Shown here one piece after another: positions 25,323-33,595 of a DNA stretch of 64,000 nucleotides. The translations under genes and the position numbers were made by a program. The notes under the pieces were generated by a model. It ran no database searches. It saw only the letters and a list, made by a program, of their open reading frames with translations, and had not been told where the DNA came from. Source of the DNA: Chloracidobacterium sp. Lineage in GTDB: Bacteria; Acidobacteriota; Blastocatellia; Pyrinomonadales; Pyrinomonadaceae. Position 1 is the first letter of the stretch, and each line of letters begins with the position of its first letter. The DNA is taken from positions 1-64,000 of the forward strand of contig JADJWM010000012.1 in the NCBI GenBank assembly GCA_016716365.1, written 5' to 3'.

Positions 25323-25772
25323 ATGAAGACCCTTTTCGATGAGAATACCCGGGACGAGATGATCGCGCGGATCGAGGCGCTTCGGGCCGACAGCCCGCGA
25401 GTTTGGGGCAAGATGTCGCCGGCTCAAATGATGGAGCACACGGCCCGGGCGCTCGAGATGGCGATCGGGAGGCGGCCAAGGAAACAGATGTTCGTCGGTA
25501 AATTGCTTTCCTGGGCGTTTAAGAAGGAGTTCTTTGGCGAGGAACCATTCAAGCAGGGCAGGCCGACCGGAAAGGACTTTATCATCACCGACGAGCCGGA
25601 CCTTGAAGCGACACGGACAAGGCTAAAAGGCCTGATCGACGAGTTCCACGGAATGGGCGAAGCCGCGCTCGAAGGCAACGTCCACGGCTTCTTCGGCTCG
25701 CTCACGGGCAAACAATGGGGCGAGACACAATACAAACACCTGGATCATCATTTGAGGCAGTTTGGGGCTTAA
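25323..25772 (+). CDS. DUF1569 protein (DinB superfamily)
   Basis: The 149-residue protein has the DUF1569 pattern: VWGKMSPAQMMEHTARALEMAIG near the start (His37 is a candidate metal ligand), a central Phe-rich stretch and a C-terminal WGETQYKHLDHHLRQFG with histidines at positions expected for the metal site. These are four-helix bundle proteins, some metal binding; the function is not known. It is isolated: divergent from tRNA-Glu and convergent with the next gene (3-bp gap). Confidence 0.87.
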   Translation: MKTLFDENTRDEMIARIEALRADSPRVWGKMSPAQMMEHTARALEMAIGRRPRKQMFVGKLLSWAFKKEFFGEEPFKQGRPTGKDFIITDEPDLEATRTRLKGLIDEFHGMGEAALEGNVHGFFGSLTGKQWGETQYKHLDHHLRQFGA

Positions 25773-25775
25773 GAA

Positions 25776-26591
25776 TTAGCAACCCACTCCCCAAAAACTC
25801 GCGAATACGGAATAGCCTTTGGATGATAGAAAGAGCGCTGGTTCGTACGAGTTGTAGTGACTGCTAACATCGATCAAAAAATCTAGATTGGTATCGCGGT
25901 CTAGGTCGCCAACCCAGAGGACCCGCCAACCACAATCGTTGCAACCTTCGGGAATCGTTCTTAGCACTAAAGGATCAAACCCGCTTTGTTGCAATAAGAG
26001 CGCCGAACCTTTTTGGAGGTGACCTTCTGGTGCGGCATTTTCGACCCAAAGCCACCAAAATTGTCCTCGACGGCCAAAACTATTTTTCGCTAACAAATTC
26101 AATTCGTCACCCCGCTCGGAATCGAATGCTGTTTCTATTTCTCCCGGAGTCAGGCTTGTTGCACCTCGCAAGAGAAAAACTGAAGTATTACGATTCGACG
26201 TTGATACTTCTGTGTCCATTAATCCGCCATCGTCGATGGGCCTAATCCTAATCTCAGTTGGTTCGAGAACGTAACGGTCACCAATTCGGAACAATCCAAG
26301 CCACTTTTCACCAGACTTGTAAGGCACTTCCTCGGAGTGAAATTCACCAGTTTTTAACAATTTGGTTTTTAAGGATCGAGTGTAGTTAGCATTGGGATCA
26401 AAAATTGGCGGAGTGTCCAATAAAAGTATCGGCATTTCGATCTCGGCTAACTCAACTGCGGGAACTGTTTTGACCTTGGTTAGATCTATATGTTCGAAAA
26501 ATTCAAGCGATGCTCGGACACAGAAGACCAACATACAACCAACTGCGAATGCCGGAATCGACGTCAAAATCCAACCTAACCAGCGTTTCAT
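25776..26591 (-). CDS. Hypothetical membrane-anchored protein with FG-GAP-like motif
   Basis: I do not recognise a family. The 271-residue protein has one N-terminal helix (WILTSIPAFAVGCMLVFCV, about 5-26) that would anchor or export it, a mainly beta-rich body (KWLGLFRIGDRYVLEPTEIRI; GQFWWLWVENAAPEG), and near the C-terminus VGDLDRDTNLDFLIDVSSHYN, a calcium-loop-like DxDxDxxxD motif of the FG-GAP/VCBS kind. Base composition is visibly more A/T-rich than its neighbours, suggesting a different origin. Convergent with the DUF1569 gene and divergent from coaBC. Confidence 0.7.
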   Translation of the reverse strand: MKRWLGWILTSIPAFAVGCMLVFCVRASLEFFEHIDLTKVKTVPAVELAEIEMPILLLDTPPIFDPNANYTRSLKTKLLKTGEFHSEEVPYKSGEKWLGLFRIGDRYVLEPTEIRIRPIDDGGLMDTEVSTSNRNTSVFLLRGATSLTPGEIETAFDSERGDELNLLAKNSFGRRGQFWWLWVENAAPEGHLQKGSALLLQQSGFDPLVLRTIPEGCNDCGWRVLWVGDLDRDTNLDFLIDVSSHYNSYEPALFLSSKGYSVFASFWGVGC

Positions 26592-26671
26592 TACCTAACC
26601 TCGCAGAAAAACCAATGGGATTCTAGCATGTAATTGGACGCAAGTGATGTAAAATTGTTCCTTCATTAATT

Positions 26672-27919
26672 ATGGCGAAAATTCGCATAGGATTAGGCGT
26701 AACCGGGGGAATAGCGGCTTATAAGGCGATCGAGGTGATGCGGTTGCTGCAGAAGTCGGGGTGTGAGGTGAGCGTGGCGATGACTCGGCATGCGACGGAG
26801 TTCATCCAGCCGCTGACGTTTAGGGCTCTGACGGACAAGCATGTGATCGTGGACGATTACGATCCGGCGAATCCGGACCCGATCGCTCATATCAATTTTT
26901 CGCAAGAGATCGACCTGCTGCTGATCGTGCCGGCGACGGCGAATATCATTGCCAAGTTTGCGAGCGGGATCGCGGACGATTTTCTTTCTTCGACCTACCT
27001 GGCCTCGACGGCCCCGGTGATGATCGCCCCGGCAATGAACGTGACGATGTGGGAGCAGGCGGCGACCCAGCGGAATATTGAGCGATTGAAGGCCGACGGC
27101 GTGCATTTTGTCGAGCCGGTCGCGGGCGAATTGGCTTGCAAGACGGTCGGGACGGGGAAGTTGGAGGATGTGGAGAATATTGTCGACCAAGCGTTGAAGC
27201 TTTTGGCGGTACCACCTGCGGTAGCGGGTGGTACTGACATGTCGGGCGAGCAAATCCTCATCACCGTTGGCGGGACGCGAGAAGCGATCGATCCGGTACG
27301 GTTCATCTCGAATCATTCATCGGGCAAAATGGGTTTTGCATTGGCCGAAGCGGCGGTTGCGCGGGGGGCTGAGGTTACGGTCGTCGCCGGTGCTGTTTCG
27401 GTCGAACCGCCGGAGGGAGTGAAAGTTGTATCGGGGATCTCGGCCCAGGAGATGTTCGACGCGGTGATGACGGAGCTGCCGGATGCGACCGTTTTTATCG
27501 GTGCCGCGGCGGTTGCGGACTATGCTCCGGCCGACGCGGCCGACGCAAAGATCAAGAAAGAAGGCCGCGAAACGATGACGCTCGAGCTGAAGAAAACCCC
27601 GGACATACTGTCGGAGGTATCCGAGAGACGCACTGAGGGCCAGTTGGTCGTCGGATTCGCGGCAGAGACGAATGATGTGGTCGGTTATGCACGGTCAAAA
27701 ATGGAGAAAAAAGGCCTAGACCTCGTCATCGCAAACGACATTACCGCCAAGGGGGCCGGGTTCAATTCCGACACAAATATTGCCACGATGATCACGCGAT
27801 CTTCCGAAAGCGAACTGCCACTTATGTCAAAACGCAAGATGGCTGATAAGATACTGGACGAGATTCTAAACCTTAGAAAAGCCGTCCCAGCCAATGCCGC
27901 AAGATCAGGAAATAGCTGA
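26672..27919 (+). CDS. coaBC: Bifunctional phosphopantothenoylcysteine decarboxylase / phosphopantothenate-cysteine ligase
   Basis: The 415-residue enzyme performs two steps of coenzyme A synthesis. The N-terminal flavoprotein CoaC domain (KIRIGLGVTGGIAAYKAIEVMRLL, catalytic His in AHINFSQ, APAMNVTMWEQ) is joined to the CoaB ligase domain (ILITVGGTREAIDPVRFISNHSSGKMGFALAEAA, FIGAAAVADYAP, KKTPDIL, VGFAAET). Between them, around residues 180-188, sits VPPAVAGGTD, encoded by a palindromic repeat identical to those near lnt. The linker position explains why both domains stay intact. Its last 26 bp overlap the start of the glycosylase gene. Confidence 0.96.
   Translation: MAKIRIGLGVTGGIAAYKAIEVMRLLQKSGCEVSVAMTRHATEFIQPLTFRALTDKHVIVDDYDPANPDPIAHINFSQEIDLLLIVPATANIIAKFASGIADDFLSSTYLASTAPVMIAPAMNVTMWEQAATQRNIERLKADGVHFVEPVAGELACKTVGTGKLEDVENIVDQALKLLAVPPAVAGGTDMSGEQILITVGGTREAIDPVRFISNHSSGKMGFALAEAAVARGAEVTVVAGAVSVEPPEGVKVVSGISAQEMFDAVMTELPDATVFIGAAAVADYAPADAADAKIKKEGRETMTLELKKTPDILSEVSERRTEGQLVVGFAAETNDVVGYARSKMEKKGLDLVIANDITAKGAGFNSDTNIATMITRSSESELPLMSKRKMADKILDEILNLRKAVPANAARSGNS
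27211..27232. repeat. REP-like palindrome in the coaBC interdomain linker
   Basis: The same 22-bp palindrome as at 20715 and 20790 (stem ACCACCTGC/GCGGGTGGT, loop GGTA), read in the same frame as in lnt to give VPPAVAGG. Confidence 0.9.
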
Positions 27920-28892
27920 ACTTATCGCCGACGCCAGAGAGCAAGTCCTTTATTTGCAGGAACTTGGTGTTGAGGCTCTTTCTGTTGAGCTTCCCGCAGC
28001 GGTGCCGAAAGCGAAAAGGGACCGACTATCTCGTCCGGCAATGGACACCGCAAACGATTCGTATGAGATGCCCGAGCATCATTCGGTGGCTCCAAGAGAA
28101 AGTTCGACTCTTCCGAATGCACACTCCAGGCCGCCTACCAACCCCGGCGGCACGGACCGGCGTGCTGCCGGATCACGACTTGCGGTTTTGCCGTCACTGA
28201 CCAAACGAACGCCCGCGACGCTTCCTGTAGAGAACGCAGCCATCGCTCAAGGCCCGCCGCTGAAGCCGCCACTCGAGCCCCCCGCTGCGGCGGAAGCCTC
28301 GATGTTCGGTGACATCTCGCCAACGCTCAGCGAAACTTCGGAGACGATCGAATCGATCCGTGCCGAGATCGGTGACTGCACGCGATGTTCGCTCCACAAA
28401 CTAGGCCGCAAGCAGATCGTCCACAGCACCGGCAATTTTAACGCCGATCTGATGTTTGTGGGCGAGGCTCCCGGCGGCGACGAGGACGAGCAGGGCTTTC
28501 CCTTCGTCGGCCGGGCGGGCCAGTTACTGACGAAGATCATTGAAGGTATCGGCCTGAAACGCGAAGAGGTGTTCATCGGCAACATCAACCGCTGCCGCCC
28601 GCCCGGTAATCGTGCTCCCGAGCCGGATGAGACCGCTGCGTGCCGGCCCTTTATTCTGAAGGAAATTGCCGTCGTTAAACCGAAGGTCATCGTCGTGCTG
28701 GGTGCTACGGCCGCTCACAATCTGCTCCAGGTGAAAACGCCGATCTCTAAGCTTCGCGGCAGTTTTCACGACTATTTCGGCGTCAAGGTGATGCCTACGT
28801 TCCATCCTGCCTATCTTCTTCGCGACCCCAATAAAAAACGCGAGGTTTGGGAAGACATGAAGAAGGTCAGGGACTTTCTCAATTCCAAATAG
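27894..28892 (+). CDS. Type-4 uracil-DNA glycosylase with long N-terminal extension
   Basis: The 332-residue protein removes uracil from DNA at the start of base-excision repair. The catalytic domain occupies about 150-332 with the four cluster cysteines of the iron-sulfur UDG family: Cys-x2-Cys in CTRCSLHKLGR (near 162-165), NRCRPPGNR (near 236) and ACRPF (near 252), plus the active-site motif GEAPGGDEDEQGFPFVGRAG and the C-terminal FHPAYLLRD. The first 140 residues are Pro/Ala-rich and probably disordered; they include a perfect-frame hairpin repeat (28144-28171). Overlap with coaBC by 26 bp implies cotranscription. Confidence 0.93.
   Translation: MPQDQEIAELIADAREQVLYLQELGVEALSVELPAAVPKAKRDRLSRPAMDTANDSYEMPEHHSVAPRESSTLPNAHSRPPTNPGGTDRRAAGSRLAVLPSLTKRTPATLPVENAAIAQGPPLKPPLEPPAAAEASMFGDISPTLSETSETIESIRAEIGDCTRCSLHKLGRKQIVHSTGNFNADLMFVGEAPGGDEDEQGFPFVGRAGQLLTKIIEGIGLKREEVFIGNINRCRPPGNRAPEPDETAACRPFILKEIAVVKPKVIVVLGATAAHNLLQVKTPISKLRGSFHDYFGVKVMPTFHPAYLLRDPNKKREVWEDMKKVRDFLNSK
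28144..28171. repeat. Palindrome in the N-terminal extension of the uracil-DNA glycosylase
   Basis: CCGGCGGCACG (28144-28154) pairs with CGTGCTGCCGG (28161-28171) with one G-T pair and a 6-nt loop. It encodes PGGTDRRAAG in the unstructured extension. Confidence 0.55.
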
Positions 28893-28974
28893 CGTTCAAG
28901 TTTGAATCCAACCTTTGGGATCCTTCGAAAGCATAAGTAATAACCAGGTCTATCTTTGTCCAACGTTCTTGCTT

Positions 28975-29883
28975 ATGTCAGTGCATCAAATTTCGATCTC
29001 AGATCCGAAGATCGCCCGTCAGGCCGACCGCGTGGCGGGAATTGAGGAATGCCGGCGGATCACCAAAAAGTACGGCACGAGCTTCTATTTTGCTACGCAG
29101 TTTTTCCAGCGTGAGATGCGGGAAGGCATCTATGCTATTTACGCTTTCGCGCGGATACCCGACGAGATCGTGGATGACCCTACCCTGACCGACCCTCAAG
29201 CGGCGACGGCGAAATTGACCGAATGGACAGATAAATGGCGTTCGGCGGCAGAGTCCGGGGGCAGCGAGGACCCGGTACTCAATGCGATCGTTCATCAGTT
29301 TCACAAATATTCGATCCCGATGGATGATTGCGAGGCGTTTCTGCGATCGATGTTCCAGGACAAGGTTAAGTCGAGCTATGCGAACTACGGCGAACTCGAA
29401 GAATATATGTACGGTTCGGCCGGCGTGATCGGCCTGATGGTGACGCGGGTAGTCGGATACGAGGGCGATGAGGCCTTTGAGTACGCAAAGAAGCTCGGTT
29501 ACGCATTCCAATTGACCAATTTCCTGCGCGACATACGCGAAGATTGCGACGATTTGGGCCGTGTTTACATGCCCGAGGACGAGCTGCGGCAATTCGGCTT
29601 ATCCAAAGACGACATCAATTCTCACGTTAGGGACGAGCGTTTCGTCAAGTTCATGCAGTATCAGATCGAGCGAAACCGGAAGGTCTATCGCGAGGCGTTG
29701 CCGGGCATAAAAATGCTGAATTGGCAGGGGCGGCTGGCCGTGCGAATATCTTACGTGCTGTATAAGGCAATTTTGGCCGAGATCGAGCGTGCGAATTACA
29801 ATGTTTACGCGGGCCGCGTGAGGACCAACCGTCAGCAGAAGATCTTTCTCTCGCTTAAGGCCCTGGCCGGCGTTTATGAATAA
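28975..29883 (+). CDS. crtB: Phytoene synthase
   Basis: The 302-residue squalene/phytoene synthase condenses two geranylgeranyl diphosphates to phytoene. Both Asp-rich metal sites are present: ARIPDEIVDD (about 59-68) and NFLRDIREDCDDLGRVYMP, with YGSAGVIGLM for the second helix. The start at ATG 28975 is chosen by homology; no clear Shine-Dalgarno precedes it, and the frame is open to 28915. Its stop overlaps the crtI start (ATGAATAA), so the two are translationally coupled. Confidence 0.95.
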   Translation: MSVHQISISDPKIARQADRVAGIEECRRITKKYGTSFYFATQFFQREMREGIYAIYAFARIPDEIVDDPTLTDPQAATAKLTEWTDKWRSAAESGGSEDPVLNAIVHQFHKYSIPMDDCEAFLRSMFQDKVKSSYANYGELEEYMYGSAGVIGLMVTRVVGYEGDEAFEYAKKLGYAFQLTNFLRDIREDCDDLGRVYMPEDELRQFGLSKDDINSHVRDERFVKFMQYQIERNRKVYREALPGIKMLNWQGRLAVRISYVLYKAILAEIERANYNVYAGRVRTNRQQKIFLSLKALAGVYE

Positions 29884-31378
29884 AAAGGTCGTCGTTATCG
29901 GTGCAGGCATAGGCGGCCTGGGCACGGCGGGTCTGTTCGCAAAAAAGGGGTACGACGTTACGGTGTTGGAGAAAAATCCGACGCTGGGCGGGCGTGCGAA
30001 CGTTTTCGAATCCGACGGTTTCCGATTCGACATGGGCCCGTCGTGGTATCTGGCCCCGGACCTTTTCGAGCATTATTTCAACCTCCTGGGCGAGCGAGTT
30101 TCAGATCATCTTGATCTGATTCGGCTCGACCCCTCGTATCGCATTTTCTTTCACAACGATCCTGAGCCGTTAGATATTAAGTCCAACATCGTGCTCGACG
30201 CCGCGACCTTCGACGCGATCGAACCCGGATCGGGCGAGAAGCTTCGTGCCTACCTGAAGCAGGCTGAGTACCAGTATGGCGTTGCCACTCAGCATTTCAT
30301 GTACAAGAACTACGATACGATCTTCGATTTCTTCAATCGGAGAGTCATGACCGAAGGGCAGAAACTCTCGGTCTTTTCGAAGATGCATTCTTTCGTGTCA
30401 AGGTTCTTCAGGTCGCGAAAGCTGCAGCAGGTGATGGAATACACGATGGTCTTTCTCGGCACATCGCCCTACGAAGCACCAGCACTCTATAACCTGATGT
30501 CGCATATGGATTTCAACCAAGGTGTGTTCTATCCACGCGGCGGCTTTTATGAGCTGATCAAGGCGTTAGAACGGGTTGCGGAGAAGAACGGTGCGGTTTT
30601 GCGAACCGGGTCGCCGGTCGCGGAGATCATCGTTGAAAATGGAAACGCGAAGGGCGTCAGGCTGGAAAGCGGTGAAATTATAAATGCCGATGTCATAATC
30701 TCGAACGCGGACATGCATCACACCGAAACGCGCCTGTTGGCTGAGAAATGGCGTGTTCTCCCGCAAAAATACTGGGACAAGCGTGTGATGGCCCCGTCGG
30801 CCTTCATAATCTATCTCGGGGTGCGGGAAAAACTCCCGAATCTGACGCACCACAATCTGTTGTTCAGCGAGGATTGGCGAAAGAACTTCGACGAGATCTA
30901 TAAAGATCCTTGCCTTCCGGACGAGCCGTCTCTATATGTCTGTGCGCCGTCGGTAACTGACCCCACGGTTGCCCCGGAAGGGAAGGAGAACTTGTTCGTC
31001 CTGGTGCCGATAGCTTCGGATCTGAAGATGACCGAGGACGAGAAGGAGGCTTATTCGGACAAGGTCCTGGCATTGATCGAAGAGCAGATGAATGTGCCGG
31101 GGCTTCGCGAAAAGATCGAGTACAAAAGGATCTACACGGTGGACGATTTTGCGATGGATTACAACGCTTTCAAGGGTTCGGCACTCGGCCTCGCGCACAC
31201 ACTTTGGCAGACGGCGATCTTTCGGCCGAGCAATGTCTCAAAAAAGGTGAAAGGCTTGTACTTTGTCGGTGCCGGCGTAAATCCGGGCATCGGCACACAA
31301 ATATGCCTGATTAGCGCGGAGCTTGTTTACAAACGGGTGCAAGGCATCACTTCCGCCGAGCCACTAGGTTCGCTTTAG
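29876..31378 (+). CDS. crtI: Phytoene desaturase
   Basis: The 500-residue FAD enzyme desaturates phytoene toward lycopene. The N-terminal dinucleotide fold is VVIGAGIGGLGTAGLFAKKGYDVTVLEKN, followed by the crtI signature LGGRANVFESDGFRFDMGPSWY. The C-terminal FAD segment is GLYFVGAGVNPGIGTQICLISAELV. Length is typical. It overlaps crtB by 8 bp and ends just before the convergent prenyltransferase gene, overlapping it by 4 bp. Confidence 0.96.
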   Translation: MNKKVVVIGAGIGGLGTAGLFAKKGYDVTVLEKNPTLGGRANVFESDGFRFDMGPSWYLAPDLFEHYFNLLGERVSDHLDLIRLDPSYRIFFHNDPEPLDIKSNIVLDAATFDAIEPGSGEKLRAYLKQAEYQYGVATQHFMYKNYDTIFDFFNRRVMTEGQKLSVFSKMHSFVSRFFRSRKLQQVMEYTMVFLGTSPYEAPALYNLMSHMDFNQGVFYPRGGFYELIKALERVAEKNGAVLRTGSPVAEIIVENGNAKGVRLESGEIINADVIISNADMHHTETRLLAEKWRVLPQKYWDKRVMAPSAFIIYLGVREKLPNLTHHNLLFSEDWRKNFDEIYKDPCLPDEPSLYVCAPSVTDPTVAPEGKENLFVLVPIASDLKMTEDEKEAYSDKVLALIEEQMNVPGLREKIEYKRIYTVDDFAMDYNAFKGSALGLAHTLWQTAIFRPSNVSKKVKGLYFVGAGVNPGIGTQICLISAELVYKRVQGITSAEPLGSL

Positions 31379-31791
31379 AAGAATTTTGGCCACGCGACGT
31401 ACCAGAACAATGCGAAACCGACGACGGCGTTGAGGATCGGGAAAAATTTGTAGATGCGGACTACGCCGTCGGGGTATTTCGCCAGGTCTGAGAATCGCAT
31501 CAGCGGAACATAAATAAGGCCGGCAATTGCCGACAGCCAGGTCAACCGGGTCACACTGAGAATGCTGGCAGCGGCGAAAAGAAGGCCGCAGAAAAGATGT
31601 GTCCACCTGGGCCCGAGCAACGTTGCGACCGTGTTGACACCGGCGGTGCGGTCGGCCGCGATATCAGGGATCGCTGAGTATGCATGCATCGCCATCGTCC
31701 AGCACCATGCGGCGCCGAAGATCAGCAGCGGCGGGAATGAGCCTGTAAGCATTTGATAGGCGAATGCCCCCGGAAAAAACGTAGAGGACAT
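31375..31791 (-). CDS. UbiA-type prenyltransferase (lycopene elongase-like), C-terminal part after frameshift
   Basis: These 138 residues continue the enzyme of 31664-32221 in another frame: FPGAFAYQMLTG, WCWTMAMHAYSAIPDIAADRTAGVNTVATLLG and several helices. DIAADRTAG is the second Asp-rich motif of UbiA proteins. The frame change falls at a run of six A on the plus strand (31774-31779); removing one base restores a continuous protein of about 281 residues (LYVFPGAFAY). There is no separate start signal. Confidence 0.8.
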   Translation of the reverse strand: MSSTFFPGAFAYQMLTGSFPPLLIFGAAWCWTMAMHAYSAIPDIAADRTAGVNTVATLLGPRWTHLFCGLLFAAASILSVTRLTWLSAIAGLIYVPLMRFSDLAKYPDGVVRIYKFFPILNAVVGFALFWYVAWPKFF

Positions 31792-32221
31792 TGAAGGCCG
31801 AATCCAGAAACGGGACCTGCTTGGCCCTTATAGGCGGAGCGGAATAGAAGATCGAAAAGAAGAAGAAACCCGCGAGCGAAAAGATCGCTTGAGGAGCAAG
31901 ATAGATCGAAGCGGCCGCGAACGGCAGATTAAGAGCGATCATCCAGAACAGCAATTTCCGGTGCGATGCGGGCCGTACGAGCATTTCATATTCGGTTTTT
32001 TTGGGGTTCTTTCGATCGGTCTCAAAGTCGAAGATGTCGTTGATCCCGTAGATCAGCAGATTTGCAGGCAGGAGGAAATAGAGCCCGAAGACGAGGACTT
32101 CGATCCGATTGAGATCGTCGGTGGAGGCGGCCCCGGCCGCGAGCCCGACAAGATAAGGCCCCAGCACGTAAAGCCAAAATCTTGGGCGGCTTACCTTTAA
32201 CAGGAATCTCCAATCGGGCAT
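31664..32221 (-). CDS. UbiA-type prenyltransferase (lycopene elongase-like), N-terminal part
   Basis: This part carries the N-terminal helices and first Asp-rich motif NDIFDFETDRKNPKK of the UbiA superfamily. Members clustered with crtB/crtI and CruF are lycopene elongases that add C5 units to make C50 carotenoids, or related carotenoid prenyltransferases; the neighbourhood supports that reading. After residue about 150 (AFNVLYVF) the protein leaves the family sequence because of a one-base indel in a homopolymer. It starts 20 bp from the divergent cruF-idi gene, so the promoters must overlap. Confidence 0.82.
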   Translation of the reverse strand: MPDWRFLLKVSRPRFWLYVLGPYLVGLAAGAASTDDLNRIEVLVFGLYFLLPANLLIYGINDIFDFETDRKNPKKTEYEMLVRPASHRKLLFWMIALNLPFAAASIYLAPQAIFSLAGFFFFSIFYSAPPIRAKQVPFLDSAFNVLYVFSGGIRLSNAYRLIPAAADLRRRMVLDDGDACILSDP

Positions 32222-32241
32222 AATCCTAAGTATATATTGAC

Positions 32242-33552
32242 GTGATACTTCGCAATTACAAGATCAGCGTTCCGTCAGGCCTTGTCCTCGCGTTTCTTGC
32301 CGTGGGCGCGTTCTTTATGACCAACGTCGAGCTGCCGGATTGGTCGCATATTCTTTCATCGGTGAATGTGCTTCTTTTCGCTCTGCCATCGTTCTGGGCG
32401 CTGAAGATGTGGCTCGGTTGGGCCGACAGCGCAAAGCTCGTGATGATACTAGGCGGCTACGCACTTTTGATCGAGACTTTCGCGATCATTACAGGGTTTC
32501 CCTACGGACATTTCGGTTATTCGGAACACCTCGGTTATAAGTTATTCGGCCAAGTGCCGTGGACGGTTGCATTTGCCTGGACGCCTTTGATGCTGTGCGC
32601 ATATGCGGCGGCGAGAAGCTTGTTCGTTTCCAGGCTTCGCAGGATCGCTTTTTCGACGCTGCTGCTGGTCGTTTTCGATCTGGTACTAGATCCCGGCGCC
32701 GTACTTCTAGGGTTTTGGGAATATCCGGGCGGAGGGGTTTTTTACGGAGTTCCGCTCTCGAATTTCCTCGGTTGGGTGGTATCCGGTGCTTTAGGCTCTT
32801 CGTTGATGGAAGCGGCGGTCAGCTATTTCAAACCGCTCTTGCCGCCGCCGGTCCAGCTCGGTTCCAGCGCCTTTTTCATCATGTTCTTTTGGACCGCGAT
32901 CGCGGCGTTCAGCGGGCTTGCGGTTCCCGCAGCCATCGGGGGCGCTCTCGCGATGGCGATGTACCTATGGTGGCGACGGTCCTATTATGCCTTCGACGAG
33001 ATGGTCGTCCTGGTCGACGAACATAACAACCCGCTTGGCACCGCACGCAAAAGCGAGACGCATAATCACGATACCCAACTGCATCGTGCCTTTTCGGTTT
33101 TCCTTTTCAACACGAAGGGCGAGCTGTTGATGCAGCGTCGTGCGTTCGGCAAATTGACCTGGCCGGGCGTGTGGTCAAACTCGTGTTGCGGACACACGAT
33201 GCTAAACGAAAGGACCGAGCAGGCAGCGGCACGCCGGCTTGCCTTCGAGCTAGGTTTGCGAGGCGTCGATCTGCATATGGCGCTGCCCGATTTTCGATAC
33301 CGAGCGGAAAAGGACGGTATCGTCGAGAACGAGATCTGCCCGGTGATGGTCGGTGTGACCGATCAGGAACCGATGATCAATTCGGCTGAAGTGGCTGAGA
33401 CCAAATGGGTGAGGTGGGACGATTTCCTTACGGCGATCCGGCGGGTGGATTGTGAGCTTTCACCGTGGGCGGTCGAAGAAGGCCTGCTTCTGGCCGAAAG
33501 CCCGGTCCTGCGCAAACTGTTAAGATCAAACGAATTAAGGGCAGCGGCCTAG
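32242..33552 (+). CDS. Fusion of CruF-type carotenoid hydratase and isopentenyl-diphosphate isomerase
   Basis: This is a single 436-residue frame. Residues about 10-245 are a multi-helix membrane domain of the CruF/DUF422 carotenoid family (ALLIETFAIITGFPYGHFGY, VPWTVAFAWTPLML, FDLVLDPGAV, FWEYPGGGVFYGVPLSNFLGW), members of which hydrate the 1,2 double bond of acyclic carotenoids. Residues about 253-430 are a type-1 IPP isomerase Nudix domain with LHRAFS (His281), SNSCCGHT (Cys316, aligned with E. coli Cys67), the Nudix-like ARRLAFELGL, and ENEICPV (Glu362, Glu364). The isomerase would feed DMAPP to the same pathway, including the neighbouring elongase. I know of no common fusion of this kind. 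Confidence 0.9.
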   Translation: MILRNYKISVPSGLVLAFLAVGAFFMTNVELPDWSHILSSVNVLLFALPSFWALKMWLGWADSAKLVMILGGYALLIETFAIITGFPYGHFGYSEHLGYKLFGQVPWTVAFAWTPLMLCAYAAARSLFVSRLRRIAFSTLLLVVFDLVLDPGAVLLGFWEYPGGGVFYGVPLSNFLGWVVSGALGSSLMEAAVSYFKPLLPPPVQLGSSAFFIMFFWTAIAAFSGLAVPAAIGGALAMAMYLWWRRSYYAFDEMVVLVDEHNNPLGTARKSETHNHDTQLHRAFSVFLFNTKGELLMQRRAFGKLTWPGVWSNSCCGHTMLNERTEQAAARRLAFELGLRGVDLHMALPDFRYRAEKDGIVENEICPVMVGVTDQEPMINSAEVAETKWVRWDDFLTAIRRVDCELSPWAVEEGLLLAESPVLRKLLRSNELRAAA

Positions 33553-33595
33553 GTTATTAGATAGTATTTACGGTTGCGAGGAAGCCCGCCGATCC

